DNA from: Dugong dugon
Taxonomy: Eukaryota > Chordata > Mammalia > Sirenia > Dugongidae
NCBI GenBank assembly: GCA_030035585.1
Contig: CM057464.1
Span: 27,545,465 to 27,609,464 of the forward strand
Length of the DNA stretch: 64,000 nt
Direction of reading: 5' to 3'
Part shown: piece by piece, positions 35,371-48,010 of the stretch
Position numbering within the stretch: the first letter of the stretch is position 1
Layout of the letters: each line of letters starts with the position of its first letter
The notes under the pieces: model-generated
The model's input: the letters and a program-made list of their open reading frames with translations, nothing else
Told to the model about the DNA's origin: nothing
Database searches by the model: none
Program-made: the position numbers and the translations under genes

Positions 35371-35940
35371 GTGGGGTTATGAGTCTCTATTCTGGCGATT
35401 CTAGTTAGACTGCCATTTACTTGACCTAGAATTCTTTCACTTGTAGAGATCAAGTAAATATTTAGTAGATTTCCTGTCTATTTCACTCCTAGGGACACCA
35501 TGACTAACAAGCCAACACCGTAAGTCCATATCCTGATTAGAAGTCCTGGTGGCGCAATGGTTAAGAGCTATGGCGAGCTATGGCTGCTAATCAAAAGGTC
35601 AGCAGTTCTAATCCACCAACCCCTCCTTGGAAACCCTATAGGGCAGTTCTACTGTGTACTATAGGGTAGCTATGAGTCAGAATTGACTTGACAGCAATGG
35701 ATTTCTTTTCTTTTTTTTTTAATCCTGATTACTGCTTTGACTCTGTTGTTCATTATGGTAACCATGCCCAACTTGTCTTTGTTGATTGAGTGCTGCCACT
35801 TGGTCCCTACCACCATGGGATCCAATCATCCCCATTGCAGTTAGGTGTCTTAATTCAGTTAGGGCCGCTCCCGCTGTCAAATCTGACTTACATAAAATAG
35901 CAATCACAGCAGTCTTCTCTTGCTTGTGTAGCTTACTGTT
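35370..35940 (-). pseudogene. ERVL-type gag remnant, antisense
   Basis: The reverse complement matches the sense gag remnant at about 29740-30175 over both pieces ('ctactaaatatttacttgat' region and the 'tggtggtagggaccaagtgg' region). Split by an AfroSINE at 35540-35721. Short open stretches only. Confidence 0.65.
35540..35721 (+). mobile_element. AfroSINE with 10-bp duplication
   Basis: Head 'gaagtcctggtggcgcaatg', end 'gacttgacagcaatgg' plus a T-rich tail. Perfect ATCCTGATTA at 35530-35539 and 35722-35731. A short internal duplication 'gagctatggc' lies near 35566-35585. Confidence 0.92.
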
Positions 35941-35999
35941 TTCTAGGGGGTACAGATGATAATTTTTCAACCTCACAATTAATTATGAAAATACAAGTT

Positions 36000-36853
36000 T
36001 GACAAGTCATAAGAAGGTAAGGTACATGGTGTTCTGAGAGTGTGCAATAGTGGGATTTGATTTTATCTGGGGAGTCAGAGGAGACTTCCAACAGGAGATG
36101 ATGATTGAACTGTAATCTAAAGGATGAGGAGAGTTAAGTCTGTGAAGAAGAAGTTAAGGAAGAATATTCTGGATATAGGTTCCCAAGAAGGTAGGGAGGG
36201 TTGCACGTTCAGGAAGTGAAAAAAGTCTAGGCGTTGTTAGGGGAAAGAGCAAAGTTTAAAATGAACTAGAGGAAGTGATTAAGGTTCACTATGCATTACT
36301 TCATGGATTTCTGGGTGGCACAAATGGTTAGTGCTTGACTACTAGCTGAAAGGTTGGCAGCTTGAACCCACCCAGAGGCACCTTGGAAGACAGGCCTGGC
36401 GAACTGCTTCTGAAAGGTCACAGCCTTAAAAATCTTATACAGCACAGTTTTATTCTGCACACTCAGGTGTCCCTGAGTTAGAATTTACAACAACATGCAT
36501 TACCTCTAAAACTTTTTAGGAATATTGATCTTTCCCTTAGTAACAATAGGAAGATTGAAGATATTGATGCATTTTTGAGCGATGGGGGAATGGTCAACAA
36601 GACAACATCATTTTGAAATTTCCATTTTAAATATGTTATTCAGGTACAGTGGAAAGAACAGATGGGAGCAAGAGTGAATGCAGGGAACACAGTTAGAGGA
36701 GCTATGGCACTGGTAGAAGGGAGATGATGATGGTTTGGATGAGTGGTAGAGGGAGATGATTGTGAGATAGTCTTAAGAGGTAAAATGGACAGGACTTAGC
36801 AATGGGCTGAATGTGGGGTATCAAGAGAGAAGGAAGTGTCAAAGATAACAGGG
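36000..36853 (-). repeat. L2 LINE, antisense
   Basis: Same antisense L2 text as at 956-3290: 'ggagacttccaacagg...', 'ctgtaatctaaaggatgagg', 'aatggacaggacttagcaat'. Broken by an AfroSINE (36307-36500) and cut at the right by an LTR. Confidence 0.5.
36307..36500 (+). mobile_element. AfroSINE, variant subtype
   Basis: 'ttctgggtggcacaaatggt', 'gaaaggttggcagcttgaac', 'ttacaacaacat' tail; like the copy at 12875. Confidence 0.8.
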
Positions 36854-37359
36854 TGTCATGGATTGAATTATGTCCCCCCAAAAATGTGTGTATCAATTTG
36901 GCTGGGCCATGATTCCCAGAATTGTGTGGTTGGCCTCCATTTTGTGATTGTAATTTTATGTTAAAGAGGATTAGGGTGGGATTGTGACACCCCCCTTACC
37001 CAGGTCACATCCCTGATCGAATGTAAAGGGAGTTTCCCTGGGGTGTGGCCTGCACCACCTTTTATCTCTCAAGAGATGAAAGGAAAGGGTAGCAAGAGGA
37101 GAATTGGGGACCTCATACCATCAAGAAAGCAGCGCTGGGAGCAGAGCCATCCTTTGGATCAGCATTCCTGCGCAAAGAAGCTTCTAGTCCAGGAAAACAC
37201 CAAAGAGAAGAAGGCCAACAGAGAGAAAAAGCCTTCCCCAGAGCTGATGCCCTGAATTTGGACTTTTAGCCTGCTTTGACTGTGAGGAAATAAACTTCTC
37301 TTCGTTAAAACCACCCACTTGTGGTACTTCTGTTAGAGCAGCACTAGATGACTAAGACA
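36854..37359 (+). mobile_element. MaLR-like solo LTR with perfect duplication
   Basis: TGTCATGGATTGAATTATGT start, AATAAA near 37288, end 'gatgactaagaca'. CAGGG on both sides (36849-36853, 37360-37364). Closest in this window to the LTR at 11610. Confidence 0.93.
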
Positions 37360-37638
37360 CAGGGTATGTCATGAAGAACATCTGAAGGATATCATTGCTG
37401 GTGTCAGATGGATTTTGGCTGAAATCAGAGGATACCCTAGTCCCTGACAACCACTAATCTACTTTCTATCTCTATAGATTTGCCTATTCTGGACATTTCA
37501 TATAAATGAAATCATACAATATAGGTGGACTTTTCTATCTGGTTTCTTTCACTTAGTATAATTTTTTGAGGTACACCTATGTTGTACTATGTATCAGAAC
37601 TTCATTACTTTTCATTGCCAAATAGTATTCCATTGTGT

Positions 37639-37640
<2 letters not shown>

Positions 37641-37686
<46 letters not shown>
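37641..37686. repeat. (TA)n microsatellite
   Basis: About 23 uninterrupted AT units followed by a T-rich run. Confidence 0.98.
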
Positions 37687-37696
<10 letters not shown>

Positions 37697-37805
37697 TTTA
37701 TCCATTCACCAATGGATGGGCATTTGTTTTTTCCCCCCACTTTTGTCTATTATAAATAATAGTCAAATGATCATTCATGTACAAGTCTTTTGTAGGCATA
37801 TGTTT

Positions 37806-38373
37806 TTTTTTTAAAATAGTTTTTGGTGAAAATACACACAGCAAAAGATATATCATTTTAATAATTTCTACATGTATAATTCATTGACATTGATTACATT
37901 CTTCAAGTTGTACAACCATTCTAACTATTCTACCGCCGTTAACATAAGCTCGATGCCCCCTAAGGTTCTCATCTAACTTTTTGGTTGGTGTTGTCAATTT
38001 GATCTCACATAGATTATTCTTTAAAGGAACACAATGCTCAAGGCAGACATACTTTACCAAAGAAGCTAAACTATTGTTTGATTCATGGAAGACTTCAGTG
38101 GATAGTTTTGGCTTAAGGCTTGATGTTTAAAGATTATCTCAGAGCAATAGTTTCAGAGGTTCATCCAGCCTCATTGACTCCAGAAAGTCTAGATTCCATT
38201 TAGAATTCAAAATTCTGTTGTACATCTCTCCCCCTTTTGATCAAGATTCTTCTATAGATTCTTTGGTTAAAAAGTTCAGTAATGGTAGCCAGGCACCATC
38301 CAATTCTTCTGGTCTCATGACAAAGGAAGCAGTTGTTCATGGAGGCAACCAGAAACACATTGCACTTTTTTGT
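37806..38373 (-). mobile_element. Old L1 3'UTR nested in the L1
   Basis: Starts with T-rich tail, then 'gtttttggtgaaaatacaca', the same 3'UTR text as near 5832 and 17428. Host L1 text flanks it on both sides ('ttttgtaggcatatgttttt' left, 'ttttgtggacaggttttt' right), which looks like a decayed duplication. Confidence 0.6.
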
Positions 38374-39065
38374 GGACAGGTTTTTAATTCTCTTGGATAG
38401 AGACCTAGAAGTGGATTTGCTGGGTCATATGCTAACTCTGTGTTTAGCGTCTTGAGGATCTGTCAGAATGTTTTCCAAAGTGGCTGCACCATTTTGCATT
38501 TCTGCCAGCATTGTATGGGGGTTCATTTCTCTACAATCTCACAAACACTTTTTATTATCTGTTTTTTTTATAGCCGTCTTAGTGAGTGTTATGGATTATC
38601 TTGTTATAGTTATGATTTGCATTTCATTAATAATATTGAGCTTTTTTTCACATGCTTATTGGCCATTCATGTATCTTCTTTAGAGAAATGTTTGTAGAAA
38701 TCCTTTGCCAATTTTTTGAGTTATTTGTTTTCTTGTTATTAAGTTGTAAGCATTCTTTATATATTCTGGAGACAAGTCCTTATCATATATATATGACTGG
38801 CAAATATTTACATTTGTTGGTTGTCTTTTCACTTTCTTGATGGTGTCCCTCAAAGTGCAAAAGTTTTTTTATTTGAATAAAGTCTAATTTAGCAGTTTTT
38901 TCTTTTATTGCACTTGCTTTTGGTGTCATATCTAAGAAAGCATTGCCTGACCCAAGGTCCTAAATATTTACTCCTATGTTTTCCTCTAAAATTTTTATAT
39001 TTTTAGCTATTTCATTTAGGTCTATGATCCATTCTGAGTTACTTTTCTGAGTGTGGTGTACGATT

Positions 39066-39262
39066 GTTGTTGTGTGCTGTTGAGTTGATTCCGACTCATA
39101 GTGACCCTATATAACAGAGTAGAATTGCCCTATTGGGTTTTCTTGGCTGTAATCTTTACAGAAGCAGTTCACCAGGTCTTTCTCTCATGTAGCCACTGGG
39201 TAGGTTTGAACTGCCAACCTTTCAGTTAGCAGCCAAGTGCTTAACAGTTGCACCACCTATTC
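39066..39262 (-). mobile_element. AfroSINE, antisense
   Basis: 'tgttgagttgattccgactc', 'ttttcttggctgtaatcttt', end 'cttaacagttgcaccacc'. Confidence 0.9.
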
Positions 39263-39644
39263 TTTTGCATGTAGCTATCCAGTTATCCCACCACCATTTG
39301 TTGAAAAAGTCTTCTCATTGAATTATCTTGGCACCCTTGCCAAAAATCAGTTGGGCATAGACATGTGAGTTTATTTCTGGACTCTCAATTCTATTCTGTT
39401 GACCTATATGTTTATTCTTATGCCAGTATCATACTATCTTCATTGCTTTAGCTTTGTAATAAGTTTTGAAATCAGAAGGTGTAAGTGTACCAATTGTGTA
39501 TTTTTTTCAAGCTTGTTTTGACTATTCTAGATACTTTGCATTACTATGTAAATTTTAGGATCAACATGTCAATTTCTAGAATTTTGATAGGGATTTCATT
39601 GAATATGTAGATCAAGTTGGGAAGTATTGCCATATCAACAATAT

Positions 39645-40952
39645 TGTCACGGATTGAATTGTGAACCCTCAAAATATGTGTCAACTTGGTTAGGCCATGA
39701 TTCCCAGTATTGTGTGGTTGTCTTCCATTTTGTGAGAGAATAAATTCTCTTTGTTAAAGCCTTCCACTTGTGGTATTTCTGTTATAGCAGCACTAGATGA
39801 CTAAGACAGAATTTAGTACCGAGACAGTGGGGTGCTGCTCTGACAGATACCTAAAATGTGGAAGCGGTTTTGAAACTGTGAATGGATAGAAGACTCGGAA
39901 GGAAATGAGGAGAGCTGTTACGTTGGAGGTGACACAGACAGCAAGAAGCACCAGCAGAGAACTGGCAGCAGCAGAGAAACTGCAGTGGCAGAACCAGGAG
40001 ACCAATGCGGGAGAGCGCTGGAGCCGACCCACAGAGTGAGAGAGCTGAGTGCCTTCCGGCTGAAGTTTACTGGCGGAGTAGGGTGCCTCCAAGCACTTAC
40101 TGGTGGAGCTACACAGCTTTGGAACACTTGCCCCAGCAGGGCAGATGTGGGCAGTGAGGCCGGAGGGGCTGAGAGGCCAAGGAACCAGGAAGCAGAAGCT
40201 AGAGACAAGGAACTCAGGAAGTCAAGCTGCCTCAGTCTCAAAAGGTATGACCACGATCTCTGGGGTTTCAAAGCGTGAAGCCATGGCCTCTGGTGTTTCT
40301 AAGGATGGAGTTGCCACTCAGATTGACTAGGAGAATGGCGTGTCTAAAGCTGAAGGAGCAGAGTTGCCGTCCCAGTGGGCCTGGAAGGCGGAGCTGAAGT
40401 CCAGGGCTGAGGGGCCTCCACTCAGAATCCAGAGTGTGGCCAATACCTAAAGTCTGGAGGGCAGGGTCATTCTGTAAATTGCCTCAGAGAACACAGGATT
40501 ATTTTCAAAGCCTTGAGGGCTAATGTAATGTGTTCTGCTAACTTGCTTGGTGCCTGTTATGCCTTCTTTCCCTCCAATTTCTCCCATTTGTAATGGAAAT
40601 GTCTAGCTTGTGCCTGTTATGCCATTGTACTTTGGAAGCAGATAACTTGTATTCTGGATTTCACAGATGAAGAGGAATTTTTGGATTTTGGACTTGGGAG
40701 TTGATTTAAGACTTATGATATGGTGGGGTGAATGTGTTTTACATGTGGCAAGAACATGAATTTTGAGGGACCAAATTTTTGGTGGAGTGACATGGATTGA
40801 ATTGTGTCCCCCCAAAATACGTGTCAACTTGGTTAGGCCATGATTTCCGGTATTGTGTGGTTGTCCTCCATTTTGTGAGAGAATAAATTTTTCCTTGCTA
40901 AAGCCATCCACTTGTGGTATTTCTGTTACGGCAGCACTAGATGACTAAGACA
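39645..40952 (+). mobile_element. MaLR-type element with two very short LTRs
   Basis: 5' LTR 39645-39808 (164 bases) and 3' LTR 40788-40952 (165 bases) both read TG(T/A)CA(C/T)GGATTGAATTGTG ... 'gatgactaagaca'. Between them is a ~980-base internal region that starts with a tRNA-Leu-like primer site ('tagtaccgagacagtgggg') and ends 'ttggtggag'. No coding capacity, so it was mobilised by another element's enzymes. These LTRs lack the ~340-base middle part of the longer LTRs in this window. Confidence 0.85.
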
Positions 40953-41412
40953 TTAAGTCTTCTGGTTTATGAGTGTAGGATGTCTTTCTCTTCATTTAGA
41001 TCTTCTTTATTTCAGCAATCTTTTGCAGTTTTCAGTGTGCAAGTCTTGCACTTCTTTTGTTAAATTTATTCCTAAGTATTTTATTATTTTTGATGCTATT
41101 GTGAATGGAATTGTTTTCTTAATTTCATTTTTGGATTGTTCATTGCTGACATACAAAAATGTACTTTATTTTTGTATATTGATCTTCTATCTACAGCCTT
41201 ACTGGATTTGTTTATTAGTTCTAGAAAAAAAATTCAGTGGATTTTTTAGAATTTTTTGTACGAGATAGTCATCTACGAATATAATTTTACTTCTTCCTTT
41301 CCAATCTAGATGCCTTTTGTTTCTTTTTCTTGCCTAATTGCCCTGACAAGAACCACCAGTAAAATGTTGAATAGTTAACAGACATTCTGGTCTTGTTTCT
41401 GATCTCAGGGAG

Positions 41413-41911
41413 TGTCTTGTTATTTAGTGCTGCTATACCACAAGTGGATGGCTTTAACAAAGAGGAATTTATTTTCTCAAAGTTTAGGAGGCTAGAGGTC
41501 CAAATTTAGGGTGCCAGCTCCAGGGGATGGCTTTCTCTCTCTGTCAGTTCTGGGAGAAGGTCCTTGACATCAATCTTCCCCTCGTCTAGGAGCTTCTCAG
41601 TGCAGGAACCCCATGTCCAAAGGATGTGCTCTGCTCCTGGAACTGCTTTCTTGGTGGTATGAGGTTCCCCTGTCTCTCTCTTTTATATCTTACAAGAGAT
41701 TGATTCAAAATACAAACTAATCTTGTAGATTGAGTCCTGCCTCATTAACATAACTGCTTCTAATCCTGTCTCATTAACATCATAGAGGTAGAATTTACAA
41801 CACAGGAAAATCACATCAGATAACAAAATGGTGGACAATCACACAATATTGAGAATCATGGCCTAGCCAAGTTGACACACATTTTTGGGGTTCACAAATC
41901 AACTCATAACA
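41413..41911 (-). mobile_element. MaLR-like solo LTR, antisense
   Basis: Complement of the family: 'tgtcttgttatttagtgctg' at the left (LTR end) and 'ccaagttgacacacattttt ... aactcataaca' at the right (LTR start). Flanks suggest a shifted AGGGA duplication within L1. Confidence 0.85.
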
Positions 41912-44900
41912 GAGGGAAAGCATCCAGTCTTTCACCATTAAGGATATAGTCAGTTGTGAGTTTTTCATAGATGCCCTTTATTGGGTTGAGGGACTTTCCT
42001 TCTATTCCTCATTGGCTGAGTATTTTTTTTAATCAGGAAAGGATGTTGAATTTTTCAAATGCTTTTCTGTATGTTTTGAGAAGATAATGTGGTTTTTATA
42101 CTTTATTTTCTTAATATTGTATATTATATTAATTGATTTTAGGAAGTTAAATCAATCTTGCATTCCTGGGTTAAATTCCACTTAGTCTGGAAGAGTTTGT
42201 GAAGGATTGGTATTAATTCTTCTTAAAATATTTGGTAGAATTCACCAGTGAAGCCTTCTGGGCCTGGGAGTTTCTTGTGGAAAGATTTTAAATTACTAAT
42301 TAAATTTCTTTATTTGTCATAGTTTTATTCAGATTTTCTAATTTTTTAGTCAGTTTTAGCAATTTATGTGTTTCTAAGAATTTGCCCATTTCATCTGAGT
42401 TATCTAATTTGTTGGCATACAGTTGTTCATAGTATTTACTTATGATTCTATTAATTTCTGTAGGGAAGATGACAATATCTCCTCTTTCATTTCTGATTTT
42501 TGTGATATGTGTTTTTTTCCCTTTATCTTGGTCAGCCTACCTGTAGATTTGTCAATTTTGCTGATTTTCCAAGAAACCAATTTTTGGTTTTATTGTTTTT
42601 CTCTTTTCTATTTTATTAATTTCTGTTCTAATTGTGTTTTTCCTCCTACTTGTCTTGATTTTATTTGCTCTTCTTTTTCTAGACTAAAGTTGAGGCTTGG
42701 ATTGTTGATTTGAGATCTTTTTTCTTTTCTAATATAGCCATTGAAAGCTATAAATTTTCCTCTACGCCCTGCTTTAGCTTCATCCTATGTGACATGCCCC
42801 TTTCTGATTATAATTATTTCTTTCCCCACTAGGGGTATATACTACCTTGAGTTTTGTGCTTTTTTTTCTAAACAATATACTTTAATTTGCCTGCTTTTGA
42901 ACTTTAGTAGACTCACATTGTATGTAATTTTTTTTTTCTATGAGGCTTGCTTCTTTTGCTCAACGTTATGTTTGGAGATTGGTATATATTGTTATAAGTA
43001 GTATCAATTAGTTCATTTTTATTTCTGAATTATATTCCATATATGATATGCTACTAATTATACTGCATAGCTTATTTATTTATATAATACATAAATTATC
43101 AGTTATATTGATGATGAACATTTGAGTTGTTTGCAATTTGAGCTTAATATGAATAATGCTGTAAAATGTGCATACTTGTACATGTATCCTGGAGAACATA
43201 TGCACACATTTCTCTAGGGTTGAGATGTAGCTAAAAGTAGGATTTCTAGGTCACAGTGTATTTTCTGCTTTACTAGAGAATGCCGCACTGTTTTCCAATG
43301 TGATTAAAGCAAGTTGCATTCCCATAGTAATATATGAGAGTTTTCATTGCTGCCATCAACAACACTTGGTATTTTCAGTTGTTTTAACTTTAGCATTCTG
43401 GTGGGTCTGTAGTAGTATCACACTGTGATATTGGTTTTCATTTCCCCAATTACTAATGTGGTTGAGTGCCTCTTTATATGTTTAATGACCATTTGGAGAT
43501 TCTCTTTTGTAACATGTATGTTCAAATCTTTTGCTCATTTTTCTAGTAGGCTGTCTTTTTATTATTAATTTATAGAAGTGCTTTAATATTCATTACATAA
43601 GTCCTTTATCATATGTGCGTTGCAAATATCCCATCTTGTGGCTTATCTTGTCATTCTTCTGTGTGCTTTTGGGTGAACATATGTTATCATTATAATGTAG
43701 TCTAAGATATGAATGTGTATTTTGTTTAAAAAAACCAATCTACTCCAAGATCATGAGGATATTCTCCTATATTATCTTCCAGAAAGCTTTATTGTTGGTC
43801 TTTTAACTGTAGGTCTGTCCTGAGTTGATTTTTATCTGTAGTATAAGGCAGAGGTCTAGTTTATTCTTCTAATATGGATTCCCAGTGATCCTAGCAACAT
43901 TTATGAAAGATTTTATCCTTTTGCTGCTGATCTGTGTTATCATATCTATTATATATCAAGTGCTGTGGGTTTGTTGTTTTGAGTTTATTTCCAGGCTTGT
44001 ATTTTGTTCCCTTGATGTATTTTATCTATTACCAAGCCAACACTACACTATCTTAATTATTATAGCTTTACAATATGTCTTAATCTTTGATAGAACAAAT
44101 CCCACCATCTTGTCCTTCTTCAAGAAAGTTTTATCTCTTTCTGGCCCTTTGCATTTCCAAATAAATTTTATAATAGGTTTTAAGTTATATAAAGGCAAAA
44201 CAAAATGAAAACCAAACCAAACAGATAAATTTTCTGGGATTTTGATTGAAATTGTATTGAATCTATAAATCAGCTTGGAGTGAATTGACATACTTATAAT
44301 ATTGAGACTTCCAGTCTATAAACTTAACTCTATTATTAAACCAACTTAATGTCTCTCAAAGTTTTATAATTTTCTCTATAGAGACCTTCACATCTTTTGT
44401 TAGATTTATTCCTAAATAGTTCATATTTTTATGTTATTGTAAATGGTATCTTTTAAAAAATCTGTTTTTATATTGTTTGTTGCTGGCATATGAGAATAAA
44501 CTAATTTTTAAAACTGGATTTTATATCCAACAACTCCACTAAACTCTCTTATATCTTCTTGTAATTTATCCTTGGGTTTTTTTTTTTTTGGATGTTTTAT
44601 GTATACAACTGATCTTTAAATAATGAAAATTTTATTTTTCTCCTTTTCCAATCTTTATATTGTTTAGATTTCTTTTTCTTGCCTTAATGCCCTGGCTTGC
44701 CTTTCTAGGACAATATTGCCTAGAAGTAGTACTTGTAGACATCCCTGTCTTTTTCCTAGTCTTCTTGGCTATTTGCTGTAACTTTTTTTTTTTTTTTTTT
44801 AAATATAGTTTGTCATACCCTTTACTGTCTCAAGTTTAGGCTAGCCTCGTAAAATGAGTTGGGGAGTGTTTCTACCATTTCAATTATCTGGAAAATTTTT

Positions 44901-45749
44901 TTAAGATTGAAGTTATTTCTTCACTGAATGTTTAGTAGAACTTGTGTGAAGGCATCTGGCACTGGACTTTTCTTTGTGGGAAGAATTTTGACCACCAATC
45001 ATTATCTTCAGTGGTTGAATAGTATCTAGGTTTGCTATTTCTTCTTTAATTTGTTTGGTATATTATTCTTTTCTAGGAATTTATCCATTTCACCTGAATT
45101 TTAAAACATCGGAATAAAGTTGTTCATAATATGCACTTATTATATTTTAATGTCTATAGAATCTGTAATGATATTCTTTTTTTCATTCTTGATATTGACT
45201 TTTTTGTGGCCTTCATCTTATTTTTGTTACCAATTGTGCTAGAGGTTTATCAGTTTTACTAGTCTTATCAAAGAACCACCTTTGGCTATGTTGGTCCTAT
45301 CTAATATATGTAGAGTTTCTATTAATATTTACTCTTATCCTTAAAATTTCCTTCTATTTTCTTTGGGTGATTTTACTGTTCTTTATCTGACTTTACTTAT
45401 TTATGTATTGGTCTTTCCTTTAAAATATTCACATTTAAGCATTATGTTTCTCTGTTAGTACTGTTTAACTGAGTACTCTGCATTTTGACATATCATTCAG
45501 TTCAAAGTATTTTCTGATTTCCATTATGCTTTCTTTTTTGAACAAAATACGTAGAGATTACATAATTATCTTTTTATTATTGTTTTCTGGAGTAATTATA
45601 TTGTATTCAGATGTTCTTTATGATTTAAGTACCTTGAAATTCAGTGAGATTTATTTTATGGCTCAGCATACAGTGAAATTTGGTAAATGTTTTGTTTGCT
45701 CTTGAAAAGAAGGTATATTCTGCAGTGGTTGGGTGGAGGATTTTATATA

Positions 45750-46133
45750 CACTGACTCCTCACTTATTGACTATCTCATTATCTGACATTTCACATTTAC
45801 AACAATACTAAAAAAAACTACTATCTTACTATTTTCCACATTAATGGAGTACATCTGACAGTAATGAATGCTGAGGTGTGAGGCAAGAGTAACGCTGGCT
45901 GTGATGGTTAAGGTTATATGTCAACTTGGCTGGGCCATGATTCTAAGTAGTTTGGAAGTTGTGTAATAATGTAATTTGACAGTTATGTAATGATGTAATT
46001 TGGCAGTTATTTAATGATGTAGTCCTCTTCCATTTTGTGATCTGATGTGATCATCTTCCATTTTCACATAATGCCAATTTTCACATAACGACTGGTCTTT
46101 GGAACCTAACCATGTTGATAAGTGAGGAGTGGG
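45750..46133. mobile_element. Tigger-like DNA element with TA duplication
   Basis: Inverted ends: 'actcctcacttattgac' near 45755 and its near-complement 'ttgataagtgaggagt' near 46115-46130, flanked by TA at 45748-45749 and 46134-46135. Interior shows 'ctatctcattatctgacatt' and 'cacataacgactggtctttg'. Carries an LTR fragment at 45899-46060. Confidence 0.8.
45899..46060 (+). repeat. ERVL-type LTR fragment inside the Tigger-like element
   Basis: Begins 'gtgatggttaaggttatatg' like the LTRs at 27845 and 32550 and stops after the first ~160 bases. The short motif 'gcagttatgtaatgatgta' is repeated about three times in variant form. Confidence 0.7.
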
Positions 46134-46260
46134 TATATATCCCTTAGGTGAAGTTTGTTACTTGTGTGGTTCAAATTTTTAATGTTGCTACTATCAAAAT
46201 TACTGAGACAGGCCATCTTTGTCTTTTAAATAGATCATTTATTCTGGTTATAGTTAACGT

Positions 46261-47764
46261 AATTACTGATATATTTGGGTTAAAGCACTACCTCATCAGG
46301 GCATGGGTTAGGAATACTGTAACTATTTTATATTTATACTAGGATTAAACAACTAAATAAATATGCATAAATAATGAAGGACAAGTTTCTTATTGTCATT
46401 GTTACAAATAAGGAAAAGAAGGGGAAAAGCTAAAATGAAACTTGTGGTGTTGGGTTGGAATTGGAGGTATCAGTAGGAACTCATGTTTTTTTACGTATAT
46501 ATATTGAGAGGTTTAGAAATAGAGATGTGTGTGATGCGTGGATTAGTAAAATACATATATATTCTACTTCTTTCCACTGAGAAGTCCTAGAAGCAATGAC
46601 ACCCTAATAGCAAGTAGTGCTCCTTGGTTTTTAAACACCATTCTGCAATAAAAGGCAGCAGGGTAACTTGGAGGAGAGGTTGGTTTCAGAGCTGGGCAGG
46701 AAAATTACAAGATGATCCTGGTATGTCTTGGATTCCAGAAAATAAGGAAGCTTCAAACAGAATGCAAGTATGTCAAAAGGACATGAATGTCAACCTGAAA
46801 TAACTCCCAATGGCCAAAACTGGACCAATATGAGCAATAAAATAAAATAAATATGAGCAACAAAATAAATAATGATGTTATTTTGTTATAATCCATAGAA
46901 TAAAATAAACATCCAAGAGTCCATGCTGATATAAATAAATAATTGAATAAATGAATAACTGAGGGAGAAGGGACAGCTCATCCTTATAGAAGAATTTCAA
47001 TTAATAAATGTAAGAGGTATGAGGGAAGTAAAATATCACCATTAAGTTAACACCAAATTGATAATTGTTGCAAGCAAGATCCACTGAGGAATGCTAAAAT
47101 CAGTAAGGGCAATTTTGAGGAGAAGCAGGATATTAGCATAGTCTCAAAGTATCTCGCCCAAGATAGATATCGATTACAGAGGGAAAAGTAGTAATTTCAC
47201 AGGGGAGCAAACCAGCACATCCTACCTTAAGGAAGTAGTCAAAATTAACATCACTGGTGGTAAGCCATATTACCATCATGTAACCCCTAATAAAATGTCT
47301 TGAGAAAGACATGACATCACATTGTTCAACCCAACACTTTAAAGATGGAAAATATACAAGTGCCATAATAACAACTTAATAAATTTTGTTTGTTGTTTAG
47401 CTGATTAAATGAGTGTTTTATTCTGTTCCCAAAGTATCAGGTTTTAACACCAGGAAGGAAGAAGTAATATGACACAAAAAGCCACCTGGGTCCTTCAGCT
47501 GTGACCAGAGAGAACAGTTTGCTTCCATAGAACAAGATTCCATAAATCTTAGAATTTTTTCTCTTCCCCTTCATCACCCCCACCTTCCTTCCTCTTTTTA
47601 ACCTCTCTTTGTATGTCTTGTTTGTTTTCCTATAGGTAACTTGCTCTCTTCCATTCTGAATATACTTTATTGTCTTCTCATTTACCTGGATACAATTTAA
47701 AATGAATATTATATTTTTATTTTTTGCGTTCATTAAATAAGCTATCTATTAAAACAAGGTAACT
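46261..47764. other. AT-rich sequence, possibly old L1-related
   Basis: No gene. The stretch 46800-47340 ('gtccatgctgatataaataa', 'tcatgtaacccctaataaaa') reads like a mid-age mammalian repeat in sense orientation, but I cannot name it safely. Confidence 0.35.
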
Positions 47765-47839
47765 TAATATTTACTTTTTTAAAAAAGACTTTATTTTTTA
47801 GAACAGTTTTAGATGTACAGAAAAACTGAGAGGATAGTA

Positions 47840-48010
47840 AACCAAACCAAACCAAACTCATTGCCATCGAGTTGATTCCAACTCATAGAGACCCTCATAG
47901 GAGGGAGTAGAACTGCCCCGTAGAGTTTCCAAGGAGCACCTGGTGGATTTGAACTGCTGACCTTTTGGTTAGCAGCTGTAGCACTTAACCACTACACCAC
48001 CAGGGTCTCC
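47840..48010 (-). mobile_element. AfroSINE with ~11-bp duplication
   Basis: 'cattgccatcgagttgattc', end 'cttaaccactacaccaccag'. AGAGGATAGTA at 47829-47839 and AGAGGATAATA at 48011-48021 (10 of 11). Confidence 0.92.

Larger units (their letters stand above)
31595..35940 (-). mobile_element. ERVL-type provirus remnant, antisense
   Basis: On the minus strand: 5'-truncated gag (35370-35940), then pol (32551-35370), then one 3' LTR (31595-32550). A purine tract complement ('cacccctt') lies just inside the LTR at about 32553. No 5' LTR was found at the right end. Later insertions: AfroSINEs at 31664 and 35540, and a MaLR-like LTR at 33301. Confidence 0.75.
37430..42760 (-). repeat. Old L1 (L1M type), antisense, interrupted
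   Basis: Antisense 3'UTR text at the left ('gacaaccactaatctacttt', 'tattccattgtgtgg'), ORF2 text further right ('gccatatcaacaatattg' joining 'aagtcttctggtttatgag' across the MaLR element). Interrupted by an L1 tail (37806-38373), an AfroSINE (39066), a MaLR provirus (39645-40952) and an LTR (41413-41911). No intact frame. Confidence 0.7.
42900..46260 (-). repeat. Second old L1 (L1M type), antisense
   Basis: Antisense 3' text at 42940-43480 ('gaatgccgcactgttttcc', 'tctggtgggtctgtagtag'), then ORF2 text to about 45745 ('ccagtgatcctagcaacatt', 'agaaccacctttggctatg'). Continues after the Tigger-like element at 46140-46260. Confidence 0.65.
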
